Below are positions 43,065-52,774 of a DNA stretch of 64,000 bases, in pieces. This DNA is from Bacteroidia bacterium (GTDB lineage: Bacteria > Bacteroidota > Bacteroidia > Chitinophagales > Chitinophagaceae), in the NCBI GenBank assembly GCA_030426665.1, contig JAUHYD010000007.1, positions 1-64,000 of the forward strand, given 5' to 3'. The position numbers were made by a program, and so were the translations under genes. How positions within the stretch are numbered: position 1 is the stretch's first letter; each line of letters starts with the position of its first letter. The notes under the pieces are model-generated. The model saw only the letters and a program-made list of their open reading frames with translations. It was not told the origin of the DNA and ran no database searches.

Positions 43065-44375
43065 ATGAAGAACCTACTTCTGATTTTATTTCTCCTTCTA
43101 TTATTGCCCGAAAAAATCAATGCGCAACCCTTCGGATCTGCTATGTCCAATTACTTAGACGAAGCAGCCTGGCTAAACAAGAACATAGTTCCTCTTGAAT
43201 TTGACTCCACAATTGACATACCAAACGAAAAAGCATTTTCCGGCTTACATTACACATTTGGCGACAAAAACATAATCGCGCTCGGAGAGGTATCACATGG
43301 TTCACGGGAAATCTATCTGCTGAAGGTCAACTTAATTAAATATCTGATTGTTCATGAAGGGTTTACAGTCTTTGCCATCGAAGCTCAAATGCCAGAAGCG
43401 TACCAACTAAATGAGTACATTTTAACCGGAAAAGGAGATGCAAGAGAGCTGATAAAGGGAATGTATTTCTGGATGTGGGATACAGAAGCAATGCTCGACC
43501 TTGTTGAGTGGATGAGATTGTACAATTTACAAACTACTCATAAAGTGACCTTTTGGGGGTGTGATATGCAGTACACCTCCGGCGCACTTAGCGAAATACA
43601 ACGCGTATTCAAAAATATCGAAGACACAATAGTCAAGAATAATCTTGATATCCTACAAAGTAAAATTACGGAGCTGGACTTACTGAGAAAAAAGGAAAAG
43701 GACAGTATCTCAAAGATTATTGATATAAAAGGACATTATGTGCCTTATGTGCGGCGAGAAGGCGGCTCATACTTCGACAAAGAAAAAATCATTTTCAAAT
43801 CAATGTGTGAACAATACTTGAAGGATCCGGACAAACGAAAATGGGCAATTCAGTGTTATCAAATAATATATCAATATTGCTCTTCTTATGGGCCTGACAC
43901 CCGCGATAGATACATGGCACAAAACTTCGATTGGATTAAAAGTCGTTTTGCGGGAGCCAAAACTATTATTTGGGCGCATAATGGCCATGTTCAAAAAAGT
44001 CTCTTTAGTATGGGGAGCTATCTACACAAAAAATATGCATCAGAATACTATTCCATAGGGTTCACCTTTAATGACGGGAGTTACACTGCGGAAGGACCTG
44101 ATGGCATAACCTCGTATGTTGCGCAGCCTTCCTTTAATGGGACCTATGAGCATATTCTTAAAGAAGCAAATAGTGATGTCTTTTTTCTCGACCTTAAAAG
44201 CTGTGAAGGTTATGACCTGGGCTGCAAGTGGATTGGAAGTAACCTACTTTTGAGATGTACAGGGAATGGCAAAATGCGATACGAATTCCGACAGTGGGAC
44301 ATAGCGGCTGCTTTTGATGCGATGATATTTATCAGGCACTCTACACCTTCCAGATTATTGCATAAATGGCCGTGA
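43065..44375 (+). CDS. Erythromycin esterase family protein, secreted
   Basis: 436 residues. Signal peptide MKNLLLILFLLLLLPEKINA. The erythromycin-esterase fold is recognised from IALGEVSHGSREIYLLKV (conserved GE.SHG with catalytic-site Glu and His), FAIEAQMPEAYQLNEYI, GMYFWMWDTEAMLDLVEWM, WGCDMQYTSGAL, RDRYMAQNFDWI and TIIWAHNGHVQKS. Family members include Ere esterases and succinoglycan-type proteins. Most environmental versions, like this, do not cause resistance as far as known, and the substrate is unknown. Confidence 0.85.
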   Translation: MKNLLLILFLLLLLPEKINAQPFGSAMSNYLDEAAWLNKNIVPLEFDSTIDIPNEKAFSGLHYTFGDKNIIALGEVSHGSREIYLLKVNLIKYLIVHEGFTVFAIEAQMPEAYQLNEYILTGKGDARELIKGMYFWMWDTEAMLDLVEWMRLYNLQTTHKVTFWGCDMQYTSGALSEIQRVFKNIEDTIVKNNLDILQSKITELDLLRKKEKDSISKIIDIKGHYVPYVRREGGSYFDKEKIIFKSMCEQYLKDPDKRKWAIQCYQIIYQYCSSYGPDTRDRYMAQNFDWIKSRFAGAKTIIWAHNGHVQKSLFSMGSYLHKKYASEYYSIGFTFNDGSYTAEGPDGITSYVAQPSFNGTYEHILKEANSDVFFLDLKSCEGYDLGCKWIGSNLLLRCTGNGKMRYEFRQWDIAAAFDAMIFIRHSTPSRLLHKWP

Positions 44376-44708
44376 ATTGTCTGACATCGCTGCATGCCGG
44401 AAATAGATGTGTTTTTCCGAATTAAAAGTGAGTGAAATGCAGGCACGTTGCCGCATTTAAAAATTACGCATAAATTAGAAAGCAATAAAAACGTCGGAAC
44501 ATAATTTGCATTAAAATCACAAAAAAAGGAAAAGTAACAACATATACGAAAATGCCGTTCAGAACGTTAATATTTATATACTCAAATAACCAAAGACCAA
44601 TGGTTAATTTTACGTCTAATAAAGTGTGAATACCCAAAATGTGCCGATACGCCTGAGCAATGTATACCAATGCTAACAAGAATAGCACACAACCAAAAAT
44701 ATACCAAT

Positions 44709-46175
44709 ATGAAAACACCTAATTTGAGGCTCTTTATTTGTCTTTCGCTTTTTCTCTTTACCGGATTTCCTGATGCACAGGCATCCCATATATTAGGCGG
44801 TGGTTTCTCTTACCGCTATTTAGGGGACACGGTTATTAATGCTACAATTTGTCAAAAATACGAGGTAACACTGGCCTTGTATCAAGATTGCCGGAATGGG
44901 GTACCCGATGCGATTGCCGAGGACAACCCGGCTTACTTTACCGTGTATGATATGAAAAAAAAATCCTTTTTCCGTGTAGACACAAATATCCGGTATGATG
45001 TTGCAAACGGGGGTTCAATCAGGGTTCCGGTTACTAATGTCAATACCACGTGCGGGTTTATAAACCCTAAAGACCTGCCGACAATCTGCCTGCAACAACA
45101 GCTATTCAAGAAAGTGTACTATCTCCCCCCTTCTGATAGCGGATATGTAGTAGTTTATCAACGATGCTGCAGAAACAGTTCTGTAAAAAACATCCTGAAT
45201 CCCGGGGATGTGGGTATAACTTTCTTCTGTTCGATTCTTACTGATACTGCCACAGGGCGAAATAATTCGGCCATATTTAAGGAATACCCACCACAATTAA
45301 TAGCACTAAATGAGCCACAAACTTATGATCACTCTGCGACTGACGCAGATGGCGACTCTCTGACATATGAACTATTTCAGCCATTGTCCGGCGCACAACC
45401 ACTTGATATAAAACCCACCATAGCCACACCGCCTCCGTATGACGGTGTTCCATATACAACACCATTCAGCTACGAAAGTCCAATGCCTTCAACGGTACCA
45501 ATAGAGATAAACACCAGCACCGGAGCTATTACGGCTACCCCAACAACTGTCGGAAAGTATCTGATAGGTGTACAATGCAACGAATGGAGAAACGGAAAGC
45601 TAATAAACAGTGTACGACGAGAGTTTGAATGGGATGTTGCTCAATTAAATACGAGCACGAAAGCATACCGACCCTATGCAGGAAATAGTAGAATTATTAT
45701 GGAAGGTGATAGCGTACATTTTCATGCCTCAGGGGCAGACAGCTACCAATGGACACCTGCAGACTACCTTGACAATCCCGGCAGTCCTGACGCTATCGGT
45801 ACTTTCCCTGCTGCCGGTGAGTATCTGTACACATTGCATGGCGAGACGAACAGCGGATGCGCAGGTGACGATGATGTGAAAGTTGTTGTGCTTGCTCATT
45901 CTGACTTTATTGTCCCCAACGCCTTTACGCCCAACGAAGATTATAAGAACGACGTATTAATACCGATAGCCAGAAATAATAGCACGCTAAAATCGCTCAA
46001 GATATATAACAGGTATGGCAACGAAATATTCGCGCAGACTTCGAGCAATGCCAGGTGGGATGGCAAACGTAACGGGAAGTTACAACCAATGGGCGTTTAT
46101 GTATGGCTTATAGAATATACCGACAATAATGGCGTACCCAGAACGAGCAGCGGCAACGTTACTTTATTAAGGTAA
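44709..46175 (+). CDS. Secreted protein with gliding-motility/type IX C-terminal domain
   Basis: 488 residues from the ATG 44709 (signal peptide MKTPNLRLFICLSLFLFTGF, then QASHILGGGFSYRYLG, a start typical of large Bacteroidota surface proteins). A middle region contains YSHS/QTYDHSATDADGDSLTYE cadherin-like text and a PKD/Ig-like part (DSVHFHASGADSYQWTPADY). The last about 90 residues, from FIVPNAFTPNEDYKNDV to PMGVYVWLIEYTDNNG, form the gliding motility-associated CTD (type B) that targets proteins to the type IX secretion system. Probably a cell-surface adhesin. The 333-base gap before it is AT-rich with no supported gene. Confidence 0.9.
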   Translation: MKTPNLRLFICLSLFLFTGFPDAQASHILGGGFSYRYLGDTVINATICQKYEVTLALYQDCRNGVPDAIAEDNPAYFTVYDMKKKSFFRVDTNIRYDVANGGSIRVPVTNVNTTCGFINPKDLPTICLQQQLFKKVYYLPPSDSGYVVVYQRCCRNSSVKNILNPGDVGITFFCSILTDTATGRNNSAIFKEYPPQLIALNEPQTYDHSATDADGDSLTYELFQPLSGAQPLDIKPTIATPPPYDGVPYTTPFSYESPMPSTVPIEINTSTGAITATPTTVGKYLIGVQCNEWRNGKLINSVRREFEWDVAQLNTSTKAYRPYAGNSRIIMEGDSVHFHASGADSYQWTPADYLDNPGSPDAIGTFPAAGEYLYTLHGETNSGCAGDDDVKVVVLAHSDFIVPNAFTPNEDYKNDVLIPIARNNSTLKSLKIYNRYGNEIFAQTSSNARWDGKRNGKLQPMGVYVWLIEYTDNNGVPRTSSGNVTLLR

Positions 46176-46209
46176 GAATTGACAGAACGCGACCAAGAAT
46201 TTTATCCGG

Positions 46210-47301
46210 TTAGGCAGCATTTCTTACAGATGTAAGGTCCCGCGTAACCTTTGTAAAGCCAATTACATTTCCTTCATCGTCATGTACTGCTGTTATTGTT
46301 ATGCTGCCCCAAAAACGGCTTCCATCTTTTCTGACACGCCACCCTTCAGTTTTGGCGACACCTAATTCTGCAGCTTTCTTTATTAGATTGTTAGGCACTC
46401 TTTTGGACCTGTCCTCATCGGTATAAAACACGCTGAAATTTTTACCTATAATTTCAAACGCACGATAGCCCTTTATCTTCTCTGCACCCTTATTCCAGTT
46501 TTCCACATTACCATTTGCGTCAAGCAACAGTATTGCATAGTCTTCAATCTCTTCAACCATTTTGTTGAAACGAGCCTCCATAATATCCCTATCTGCAACG
46601 GTTTCATTGACTATATCATGTATCCGACTATCCAACGTACCGGCGGCATCGGACAGCATGTTTATCCACTCGCTATCAATTTCCAAATCTCCCCTTTTCG
46701 CCAGATAAACCAAACCCATTATAGATGATAGTGGCTGCCTTATGTCATGCGACTGCATATGGGCAATTTTCCTGAGAGACTCGCTTTTAGCTTCTATTTC
46801 CTGTATATGCTTTGCCAGTTCTATCCGGTTCAGCTCCAGCTCCATCATATAGACAACCTGACGAGACAATACAATTAAGGTCTTTTGTTGAACTGAGTTA
46901 ATGCTGTTGGGCTTTACGTCGAAAAGACACAGAGTACCTAACCTTAAACCATTATTAAGAGACAAGGGTGCGCCGGCATAAAATCGGACATTGGGCTCCG
47001 ATACTACCATTGGGTTTTTAACAAATCGTTCGTCGTGGGTAGCGTCTTCTACCACCAGCAATTTATCTTCCCGGATACAATACCGGCAAAATGAGGTATC
47101 TCGCGGCATTATTTCTATATCTACACCACGCCTCACCTTCAACCAGTTTCGCTCGTCATCCAGCAACGCAATAAGGGCAACAGGCTTTTCACAGAGCTCG
47201 GCCGCTAATTCTACAATTTCCTGAAACTCAGATGTGTTTTTGAAATCAATGTTTAAGAATTTGCGCACAGCTTCCAGCCTTTTCAACTCGTTTCCATCCA
47301 T
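46210..47301 (-). CDS. GAF - DHp helix - PAS protein lacking a kinase ATPase domain
   Basis: 363 residues. Residues about 20-155 form a GAF domain (CEKPVALIALLDDERNWLK, DTSFCRYCIREDKLLVVEDA, FYAGAPLSLNNGLRLGTLC). Residues about 170-235 look like a histidine-kinase dimerisation segment with an H-box at MQSHDIRQPLSSIMGL (His 185). Residues about 245-357 are a PAS domain (ILLLDANGNVENWNKGAEKI, RKDGSRFWGSITITAVHDDE). No HATPase_c follows, and the frame ends at a real stop. It may be a sensor that is phosphorylated in trans, or one that signals by conformation. No response regulator is adjacent. Confidence 0.8.
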   Translation of the reverse strand: MDGNELKRLEAVRKFLNIDFKNTSEFQEIVELAAELCEKPVALIALLDDERNWLKVRRGVDIEIMPRDTSFCRYCIREDKLLVVEDATHDERFVKNPMVVSEPNVRFYAGAPLSLNNGLRLGTLCLFDVKPNSINSVQQKTLIVLSRQVVYMMELELNRIELAKHIQEIEAKSESLRKIAHMQSHDIRQPLSSIMGLVYLAKRGDLEIDSEWINMLSDAAGTLDSRIHDIVNETVADRDIMEARFNKMVEEIEDYAILLLDANGNVENWNKGAEKIKGYRAFEIIGKNFSVFYTDEDRSKRVPNNLIKKAAELGVAKTEGWRVRKDGSRFWGSITITAVHDDEGNVIGFTKVTRDLTSVRNAA

Positions 47302-47433
47302 TGAAGATAAATTTGAGCAAAATTAGACGTTACCGATAAATTAGCGACTAACAATATGTTAATCGCACATAATTGAAATGTTATCTGCAACAAGACCTCG
47401 AACTTATTACTGTCCGAATATTACTCAACCGGT

Positions 47434-50400
47434 CTACTTTGTACCGATAATCTGGAAATAGTCCTCCACCATATTTCGGTAATAAGGTTTCAGTTGCGGA
47501 GGAACTGTTTTGTATTGCTCCAGCATCTGCTTTTTATCTGTGATGTACTTCTGCAAGGCGGGCGGTACCGGGCGACTTACTTCCTTAGCACTTTGCGAAG
47601 AGCGCTTGTTATCCTGTTCCTGCTCTCGTACGGCTTTTTCGGTTTCGAGCAACCTTGTTTGTATTTCCTTCTGCCGCATCAGCAAATCAGGGTTCACGCG
47701 TCGGTTAACGAGGTCAGTTTCGTTTTTGTCCATTTCCTTCGCCAACTCACGCAGCTCTTTTGCAAACTTACCCATGCCTTTACTATTCAGTAAGCTACCC
47801 ATTTCTTCCAACTGTCGCCTGATGGCAGCCTGCTTCTGCGCCAATTTAGCCAGCTTTTCAGCATCTCCGTATTCTCCATTTTCACCTTCCTGTCCCTCAC
47901 CATTTCCATTACCACCTTTACCCGACTGACCTTCACCGGGTTTATCGCCACCGGATTGCTTTCCTTTCTCGCCTTTTTGTTTACCATCCTCACCGCCCGG
48001 CTTTTTACCATTTTTGGCATTCATCTGTTTCATGCCCTCACCCAGTTGCTGTTGCTCCGAGATAATGTCAGAAAGCTGCGGACCGGCACCCTGCCCTTGC
48101 TTTCCACCGGGCTTACGACATGCTCCCGCCGCTCCGGGTTTCTTACCCTGACTTTGCATCTGCATCAGGTTGCCCAACAGTTCATTCAGTAGCAAGGCAA
48201 GATTATTGGTGTATGTCATTACATACTGCTGGTCTCTTACAGCGAGATCTATGCGGCGGTTTTCAATAGAATTTACCGCCATGTGCATACGTCGCTCGAG
48301 GTCGGTGGTATTCTTGTTGATGGTTGGCGCCAATTTAGCAATACGCTTGCTAAGCTGATACAGGCTATCCCGAATCATTTTAGAGTTTTGATGTAGTCTG
48401 TTTTGCTCTTCCTGATTTACGATATATTGCTGACTCGAAGCCGGTGTTTTTCTTACCATTTCCATTAAGTCTTCCTGCGAAAATGAAAGCCTGATAAGGT
48501 TGCTGAGTATCTGACGGGTCGCTTTAATATCTATCTCTATCTGCTCCATGTCCATACCTGCGGCCTTTTCGCGAAGACTTTTTGCCATTTCTTCCAGATT
48601 CTCGGCAGCACTATCCTGAGGCTTACCCGACTTATCTTTCTGCCCTTTCTCCAGGTCATCCTGACTCTCCTGCATTTCCTGCTGTGCTTCCTTTCCCTGC
48701 TGCTCCTCTTTCTCCATTCTATCCTTCTCCTTCAAATCCTTTGCTAACTCCTGCGCCTCTTTAAATTCTTCTTTAAGCGCTTTTTCCAGTTGGCTTTTCA
48801 GATCTTTCTGTTCTTTGCTCAACGCAGCTGCATCCTTTTTACCCTCGTCTGTTTGCTTTTTCAGGTCGCGTTGCTTTTGGGCGAGTTCATCCATTTTATT
48901 GGCAACATCCTCCATGCGCATCTGCAACTCCATCCGCTTCATGAGTTCCTGCATCCGCTCCATGTCCATGTTGAAGAGCTTATTTTCTTCTTCAAGTTGT
49001 TTCATGGTTTCCATTGCCTGTTCCTTGTTGAGCTTTTTCATCAGCTCCTGCAACTTCTCCATTTGCTTTTTCAACTCATCCGTCAGCAGATTATCTAATT
49101 GTTTGTTCAGTTCCTTTTGTTTCTCTTTCAGGTCTTCGCTGTAATTTTTTTGTTCGCTCTGCTGCATCTGCTCTTCAAAGCGTTGCTTTACCTGCTCCAC
49201 CTGTGTCTGCAATTGCTTCTGCTTCTCCATCATTTCCTGAAGCGATTGCTCCATCTGCCAATCGAGCGTTTTGCTCTGCAACATTTTGTTCTTTGCATCG
49301 CTGTAGTCGTTTTGCAGGTGCTTGGTCTGTTCTGCACTGTTGCTGATACCTGCATTAATTTGTTGGGAGTTTTCCTTGATTGCAGAATCCAGTTGTGCGG
49401 CATCAAACATCTGATAGCTCATAACTTCGCTCCTTGACGCCTTGCTGCCATGTATGCCATCGTTGTCCCATGCCTCTATAAAGTACGACACCTTCTGCCC
49501 GGGCTTTAAATCCAGCGACTGTATATCGAAGTATTGCTCAAAACTGGCTAATGCTCCCTTCGCAACCATTATTTCAAAACTCTTGGAAGCTACTTTTTTG
49601 TCTTTGTCTGTGGCAATTTCATAATTAAACGTCACTCTGGAAATACCATAATCATCACCGGCAGAACCACTCAGCAATACCTGCTTACCATTAATGGTAT
49701 CTCTGAACTGCTGCATCTGAATGACCGGATATTCGTCCGGTATCACCTGTACAGAATACCGGAAGCTATCGGCAACAGATTCTTTATTGTTGTGCAGCGT
49801 AAGCACATAAGATGTATCATTCAAGAACCTGAAATTGTACTTATAGCCATCAGATGAACCATTTAACGGAATTGCACTACCCTCGCCCATCCTGATAGTG
49901 ACTTCATCGGCATGACCAGTAACCAACGACCATCCAACCTTTGTACCCGCCGGCAATAGCATATCGCCCAGGCTGTTTCTTACTTCATCCTTTCTTCCGG
50001 TGTATGCCGGATAGTCTATAGACACCTGAAAAGACTTTAACACCGGACGCTGTATTACCCTTAATGTACGGGAAGGAGCATAAAAGCCAGCTGCATAAAA
50101 ACGGAAACTCAGTTCATCAGTAACATTCTTGAACGTATACTGAAAAGTATGTTTGCCAAGTGGACGCATACTTACAACCTCGTCTCCTACCTCTATTGAT
50201 GCATCTTCCGGTAGCGCATCGCCCTTTACTTCCATCACTACTGTAAAGTCTTCATTTCTCAACGCCACCATTGAGCTGTTCTTTAATACAAAGTCAAATG
50301 GTGCAGGTTTTTCGAAAGCGATTGTGGGTTGTAGTAAACGAGAAGAGCCTTCTTTAAACACATTGGGCGCAGCTACAAAAATGAACAGACCGGCCAACAA

Positions 50401-50886
50401 TGGCGGTAAAAGATAAGGGAGGTACTTTCTGTTTTTAGACAGGTCTATCGCGGAGTTCATCGGAACTACTGAAATCTGATCAATCTTCTGAGAGATGCTC
50501 GCTTCTGCCAGTTCACGACTGAAAGCGGTGCTTTGCGCATGTTTCAGTTGCAGTATGTTCAATAGCTTGTCGCTTACTTCGGGAAAGTGTGTACCAATAA
50601 TCTCGGCAGCCTGCTCATGAGATATAATGCTACCAAGGCGTACCATCTTGGTAATAGGCACAATAACCCATGTTACTAATGCCGACATACCAAAGCCCAC
50701 AAAAACCGACAAAATAGTCACTCTGGCCCACACAGGAAGGTATAGATAGTACTCCCCGACAGTCATGGAAACCACATAAAACAATAAGCAGCTCAAAAAA
50801 ACCAAGGAGCCACGAATTACTTTATTTGCGTAATATTTTCGGATAAATGCATCTAACCGCCCAACAAGCCAATCGTAATTGTTCAT
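47434..50886 (-). CDS. DUF4175 family large membrane/coiled-coil protein
   Basis: 1150 residues. Three or so N-terminal transmembrane helices (GSLVFLSCLLFYVVSMTVGE, VTILSVFVGFGMSALVTWVI, LPYLLPPLLAGLFIFVAA), then a periplasmic Ig-like region to about 500, then a very long Gln/Glu/Lys/Met-rich coiled coil (about 520-780) and a Gly/Lys-rich stretch (KNGKKPGGEDGKQKGEKG). The domain layout matches the DUF4175 proteins of Bacteroidota, often near MoxR/VWA genes elsewhere, but not here. Role unknown. A gene this size with repetitive codons explains the many shadow frames in the region. Confidence 0.88.
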   Translation of the reverse strand: MNNYDWLVGRLDAFIRKYYANKVIRGSLVFLSCLLFYVVSMTVGEYYLYLPVWARVTILSVFVGFGMSALVTWVIVPITKMVRLGSIISHEQAAEIIGTHFPEVSDKLLNILQLKHAQSTAFSRELAEASISQKIDQISVVPMNSAIDLSKNRKYLPYLLPPLLAGLFIFVAAPNVFKEGSSRLLQPTIAFEKPAPFDFVLKNSSMVALRNEDFTVVMEVKGDALPEDASIEVGDEVVSMRPLGKHTFQYTFKNVTDELSFRFYAAGFYAPSRTLRVIQRPVLKSFQVSIDYPAYTGRKDEVRNSLGDMLLPAGTKVGWSLVTGHADEVTIRMGEGSAIPLNGSSDGYKYNFRFLNDTSYVLTLHNNKESVADSFRYSVQVIPDEYPVIQMQQFRDTINGKQVLLSGSAGDDYGISRVTFNYEIATDKDKKVASKSFEIMVAKGALASFEQYFDIQSLDLKPGQKVSYFIEAWDNDGIHGSKASRSEVMSYQMFDAAQLDSAIKENSQQINAGISNSAEQTKHLQNDYSDAKNKMLQSKTLDWQMEQSLQEMMEKQKQLQTQVEQVKQRFEEQMQQSEQKNYSEDLKEKQKELNKQLDNLLTDELKKQMEKLQELMKKLNKEQAMETMKQLEEENKLFNMDMERMQELMKRMELQMRMEDVANKMDELAQKQRDLKKQTDEGKKDAAALSKEQKDLKSQLEKALKEEFKEAQELAKDLKEKDRMEKEEQQGKEAQQEMQESQDDLEKGQKDKSGKPQDSAAENLEEMAKSLREKAAGMDMEQIEIDIKATRQILSNLIRLSFSQEDLMEMVRKTPASSQQYIVNQEEQNRLHQNSKMIRDSLYQLSKRIAKLAPTINKNTTDLERRMHMAVNSIENRRIDLAVRDQQYVMTYTNNLALLLNELLGNLMQMQSQGKKPGAAGACRKPGGKQGQGAGPQLSDIISEQQQLGEGMKQMNAKNGKKPGGEDGKQKGEKGKQSGGDKPGEGQSGKGGNGNGEGQEGENGEYGDAEKLAKLAQKQAAIRRQLEEMGSLLNSKGMGKFAKELRELAKEMDKNETDLVNRRVNPDLLMRQKEIQTRLLETEKAVREQEQDNKRSSQSAKEVSRPVPPALQKYITDKKQMLEQYKTVPPQLKPYYRNMVEDYFQIIGTK

Positions 50887-51035
50887 AGAATTATGTGTAC
50901 CCGCAATTTAAGGCATTTTTCCGAAGCAAAAAGGTTAAAACTGAGGGTAGATTTGATTGCAACTATTACCGACATTCTGAAGCGTAACTTGAATTAAAAA
51001 CGCAGATAGAAACGCAACAGATAAAAGGCTGTGCA

Positions 51036-51782
51036 CTACGATTTCTTAGGCTTTCTGACGCGCAGATTCAGCATCTCTACCATCACCGAAAATGCCATGG
51101 CAAAATAAATATATCCCTTGGGGATGCCGTTCTCAAAACCTTCCGCAATAAGCGAGACACCAATCAACAGCAAGAATGACAATGCCAACATCTTAACCGT
51201 AGGGTGCTTATTAACGAAACTGCTGATGCGCCCTGATGCCACCAACATAATGCCAACCGAAATAACAACTGCAGCTATCATTACCCAAACGTGATTGGCC
51301 ATACCAACCGCTGTAATGACAGAATCTAATGAAAACACCAAATCCAAAATAAGTATCTGAAAAATAATACTACTGAAAGAATGTACTTTTCCGGGAGTAT
51401 CAGTATGCTCGTCGCCTTCCAGCTTTTCGTGAATCTCTGATGTACTCTTGTAAATCAGGAACAGACCACCAACAATCAGAATCAAATCTCTGCCGGAAAT
51501 CGCCAGTTTTTCCAGCAAATGCTCACTTTCAATGCCTATCCACTCTCCGGGATTGAACAAAGTACCCTCCAATCGCATCACCCAGCTAATTGACAATAAC
51601 AACAATATTCGGGTTATCATTGCCAACGAAAGCCCCACTTTGCGTGCTTTGTCTTGCTGACCTACCGGAAGTTTTCCGGTAAGAATAGAAATGAACACGA
51701 TATTATCGATACCCAACACGATTTCGAGTACGGTAAGTGTAATAAGAGATAACCAGATTTCAGGATTAGTCAGCCATTCCAT
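51036..51782 (-). CDS. TerC family integral membrane protein
   Basis: 248 residues from the ATG that gives MEWLTNPEIWLSLITLTVLE; a GTG 21 bases earlier is possible. About seven transmembrane segments with the TerC signature acidic motifs: TVLEIVLGIDNIVFISILTG and LDLVFSLDSVITAVGMANH, each carrying conserved Asp/Glu/Asn in the membrane. TerC proteins are now linked to metal (manganese) export and to metalation of secreted enzymes; tellurium resistance named the family. Downstream of DUF4175 gene order is not suggestive. Confidence 0.93.
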   Translation of the reverse strand: MEWLTNPEIWLSLITLTVLEIVLGIDNIVFISILTGKLPVGQQDKARKVGLSLAMITRILLLLSISWVMRLEGTLFNPGEWIGIESEHLLEKLAISGRDLILIVGGLFLIYKSTSEIHEKLEGDEHTDTPGKVHSFSSIIFQILILDLVFSLDSVITAVGMANHVWVMIAAVVISVGIMLVASGRISSFVNKHPTVKMLALSFLLLIGVSLIAEGFENGIPKGYIYFAMAFSVMVEMLNLRVRKPKKS

Positions 51783-51884
51783 AATAGTGACACAAACATA
51801 CACAAGTCAGTCGAATTATGCAGGAGTGGAAACGGCATACAACATAAATGGGGTATGAAGTAAGGTTGTGATTATCTTTACATC

Positions 51885-52751
51885 ATGCTCACTATCGGCA
51901 CGGCATACTACTCGCTAAAAGCTAATCTGGAAAATCTGTATGACGACAGAGAAGCCGCGGCTATTGCACATGAGTTGCTACACCATGTTACCGGTCTATC
52001 GAAAACCGAACGGCTAATGAAGAAAGACAATCTGCTGACCGAAACAATGTCGGAGACATATAAAAAAAGAGCCGACTTACTGATGAAAGGCACACCGCTA
52101 CAATATGTTACAGGGGCAGCATGGTTTATGGGAGCGGAGTACATTGTGAACCAAGAAGTACTTATCCCGCGCCCTGAGACCGAAGAGCTGATACAGTGGA
52201 TAATAGCCGACGCAGTAAAAACTGACCGCCACCTGAATATCCTGGACATAGGTACCGGAAGTGGCTGCATCCCTATATCCCTAAAAACCCATTTACCAAA
52301 ATCGACGGTCACGGCTTGTGATGTAAGTGATGGGGCTTTGGCTGTCGCGAAGAGCAATGCAAGCAAATTGAACGCTGACATTACATTCCTGCAATTAGAC
52401 TTTCTTGATGTGGCGATGCGTTCCAGTCTGGGTATTTACGACACTATTGTATCTAACCCACCTTATATTCCGAGGTCGGAAGCAAGTAATATGCACATAA
52501 ACGTAAGCAAGCACGAACCAGACATTGCGCTGTTTGTACCTGATGACGACGCATTGGTCTTTTACCGGGCAATTGCTGACTTCGGGTTAAAACATCTATC
52601 GCCGAGTGGTAACATATATTGTGAATTGGATACCGACCATGCGATGGCAACAAAACAGCTATTTGAGCATATGGGATATGAGAGCGTGGCACTGAGAAAG
52701 GATATACATGACAACTACAGAATGATAAAGGCATCGCTGCCAATCAGCTAA
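51885..52751 (+). CDS. prmC: Peptide chain release factor N5-glutamine methyltransferase
   Basis: 288 residues. PrmC (HemK) methylates the Gln of the GGQ motif in RF1 and RF2. N-terminal helical domain (about 1-95) ending in RADLLMKGTPLQYVTG, motif with LIPRPETEELIQW, SAM site ILDIGTGSGCIPISL, and the catalytic VSNPPYIPRSE. Length fits. A TATCTTTA box 4 bases before the ATG resembles the local -7 element. The next gene begins 23 bases after the stop. Confidence 0.94.
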   Translation: MLTIGTAYYSLKANLENLYDDREAAAIAHELLHHVTGLSKTERLMKKDNLLTETMSETYKKRADLLMKGTPLQYVTGAAWFMGAEYIVNQEVLIPRPETEELIQWIIADAVKTDRHLNILDIGTGSGCIPISLKTHLPKSTVTACDVSDGALAVAKSNASKLNADITFLQLDFLDVAMRSSLGIYDTIVSNPPYIPRSEASNMHINVSKHEPDIALFVPDDDALVFYRAIADFGLKHLSPSGNIYCELDTDHAMATKQLFEHMGYESVALRKDIHDNYRMIKASLPIS

Positions 52752-52774
52752 CCAATAAAATTAGCCTTAAACAG

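Noticed and set aside
44464-44718. 84-residue hydrophobic frame on the minus strand
   Set aside because: AT-rich intergenic DNA easily yields hydrophobic frames. It has no recognisable motif and overlaps the start of the gliding-type gene, so I do not call it a gene.
47494-49144. Several long plus-strand frames opposite the DUF4175 gene
   Set aside because: Shadows caused by the repetitive Gln/Lys/Glu codons of the real minus-strand coiled coil.
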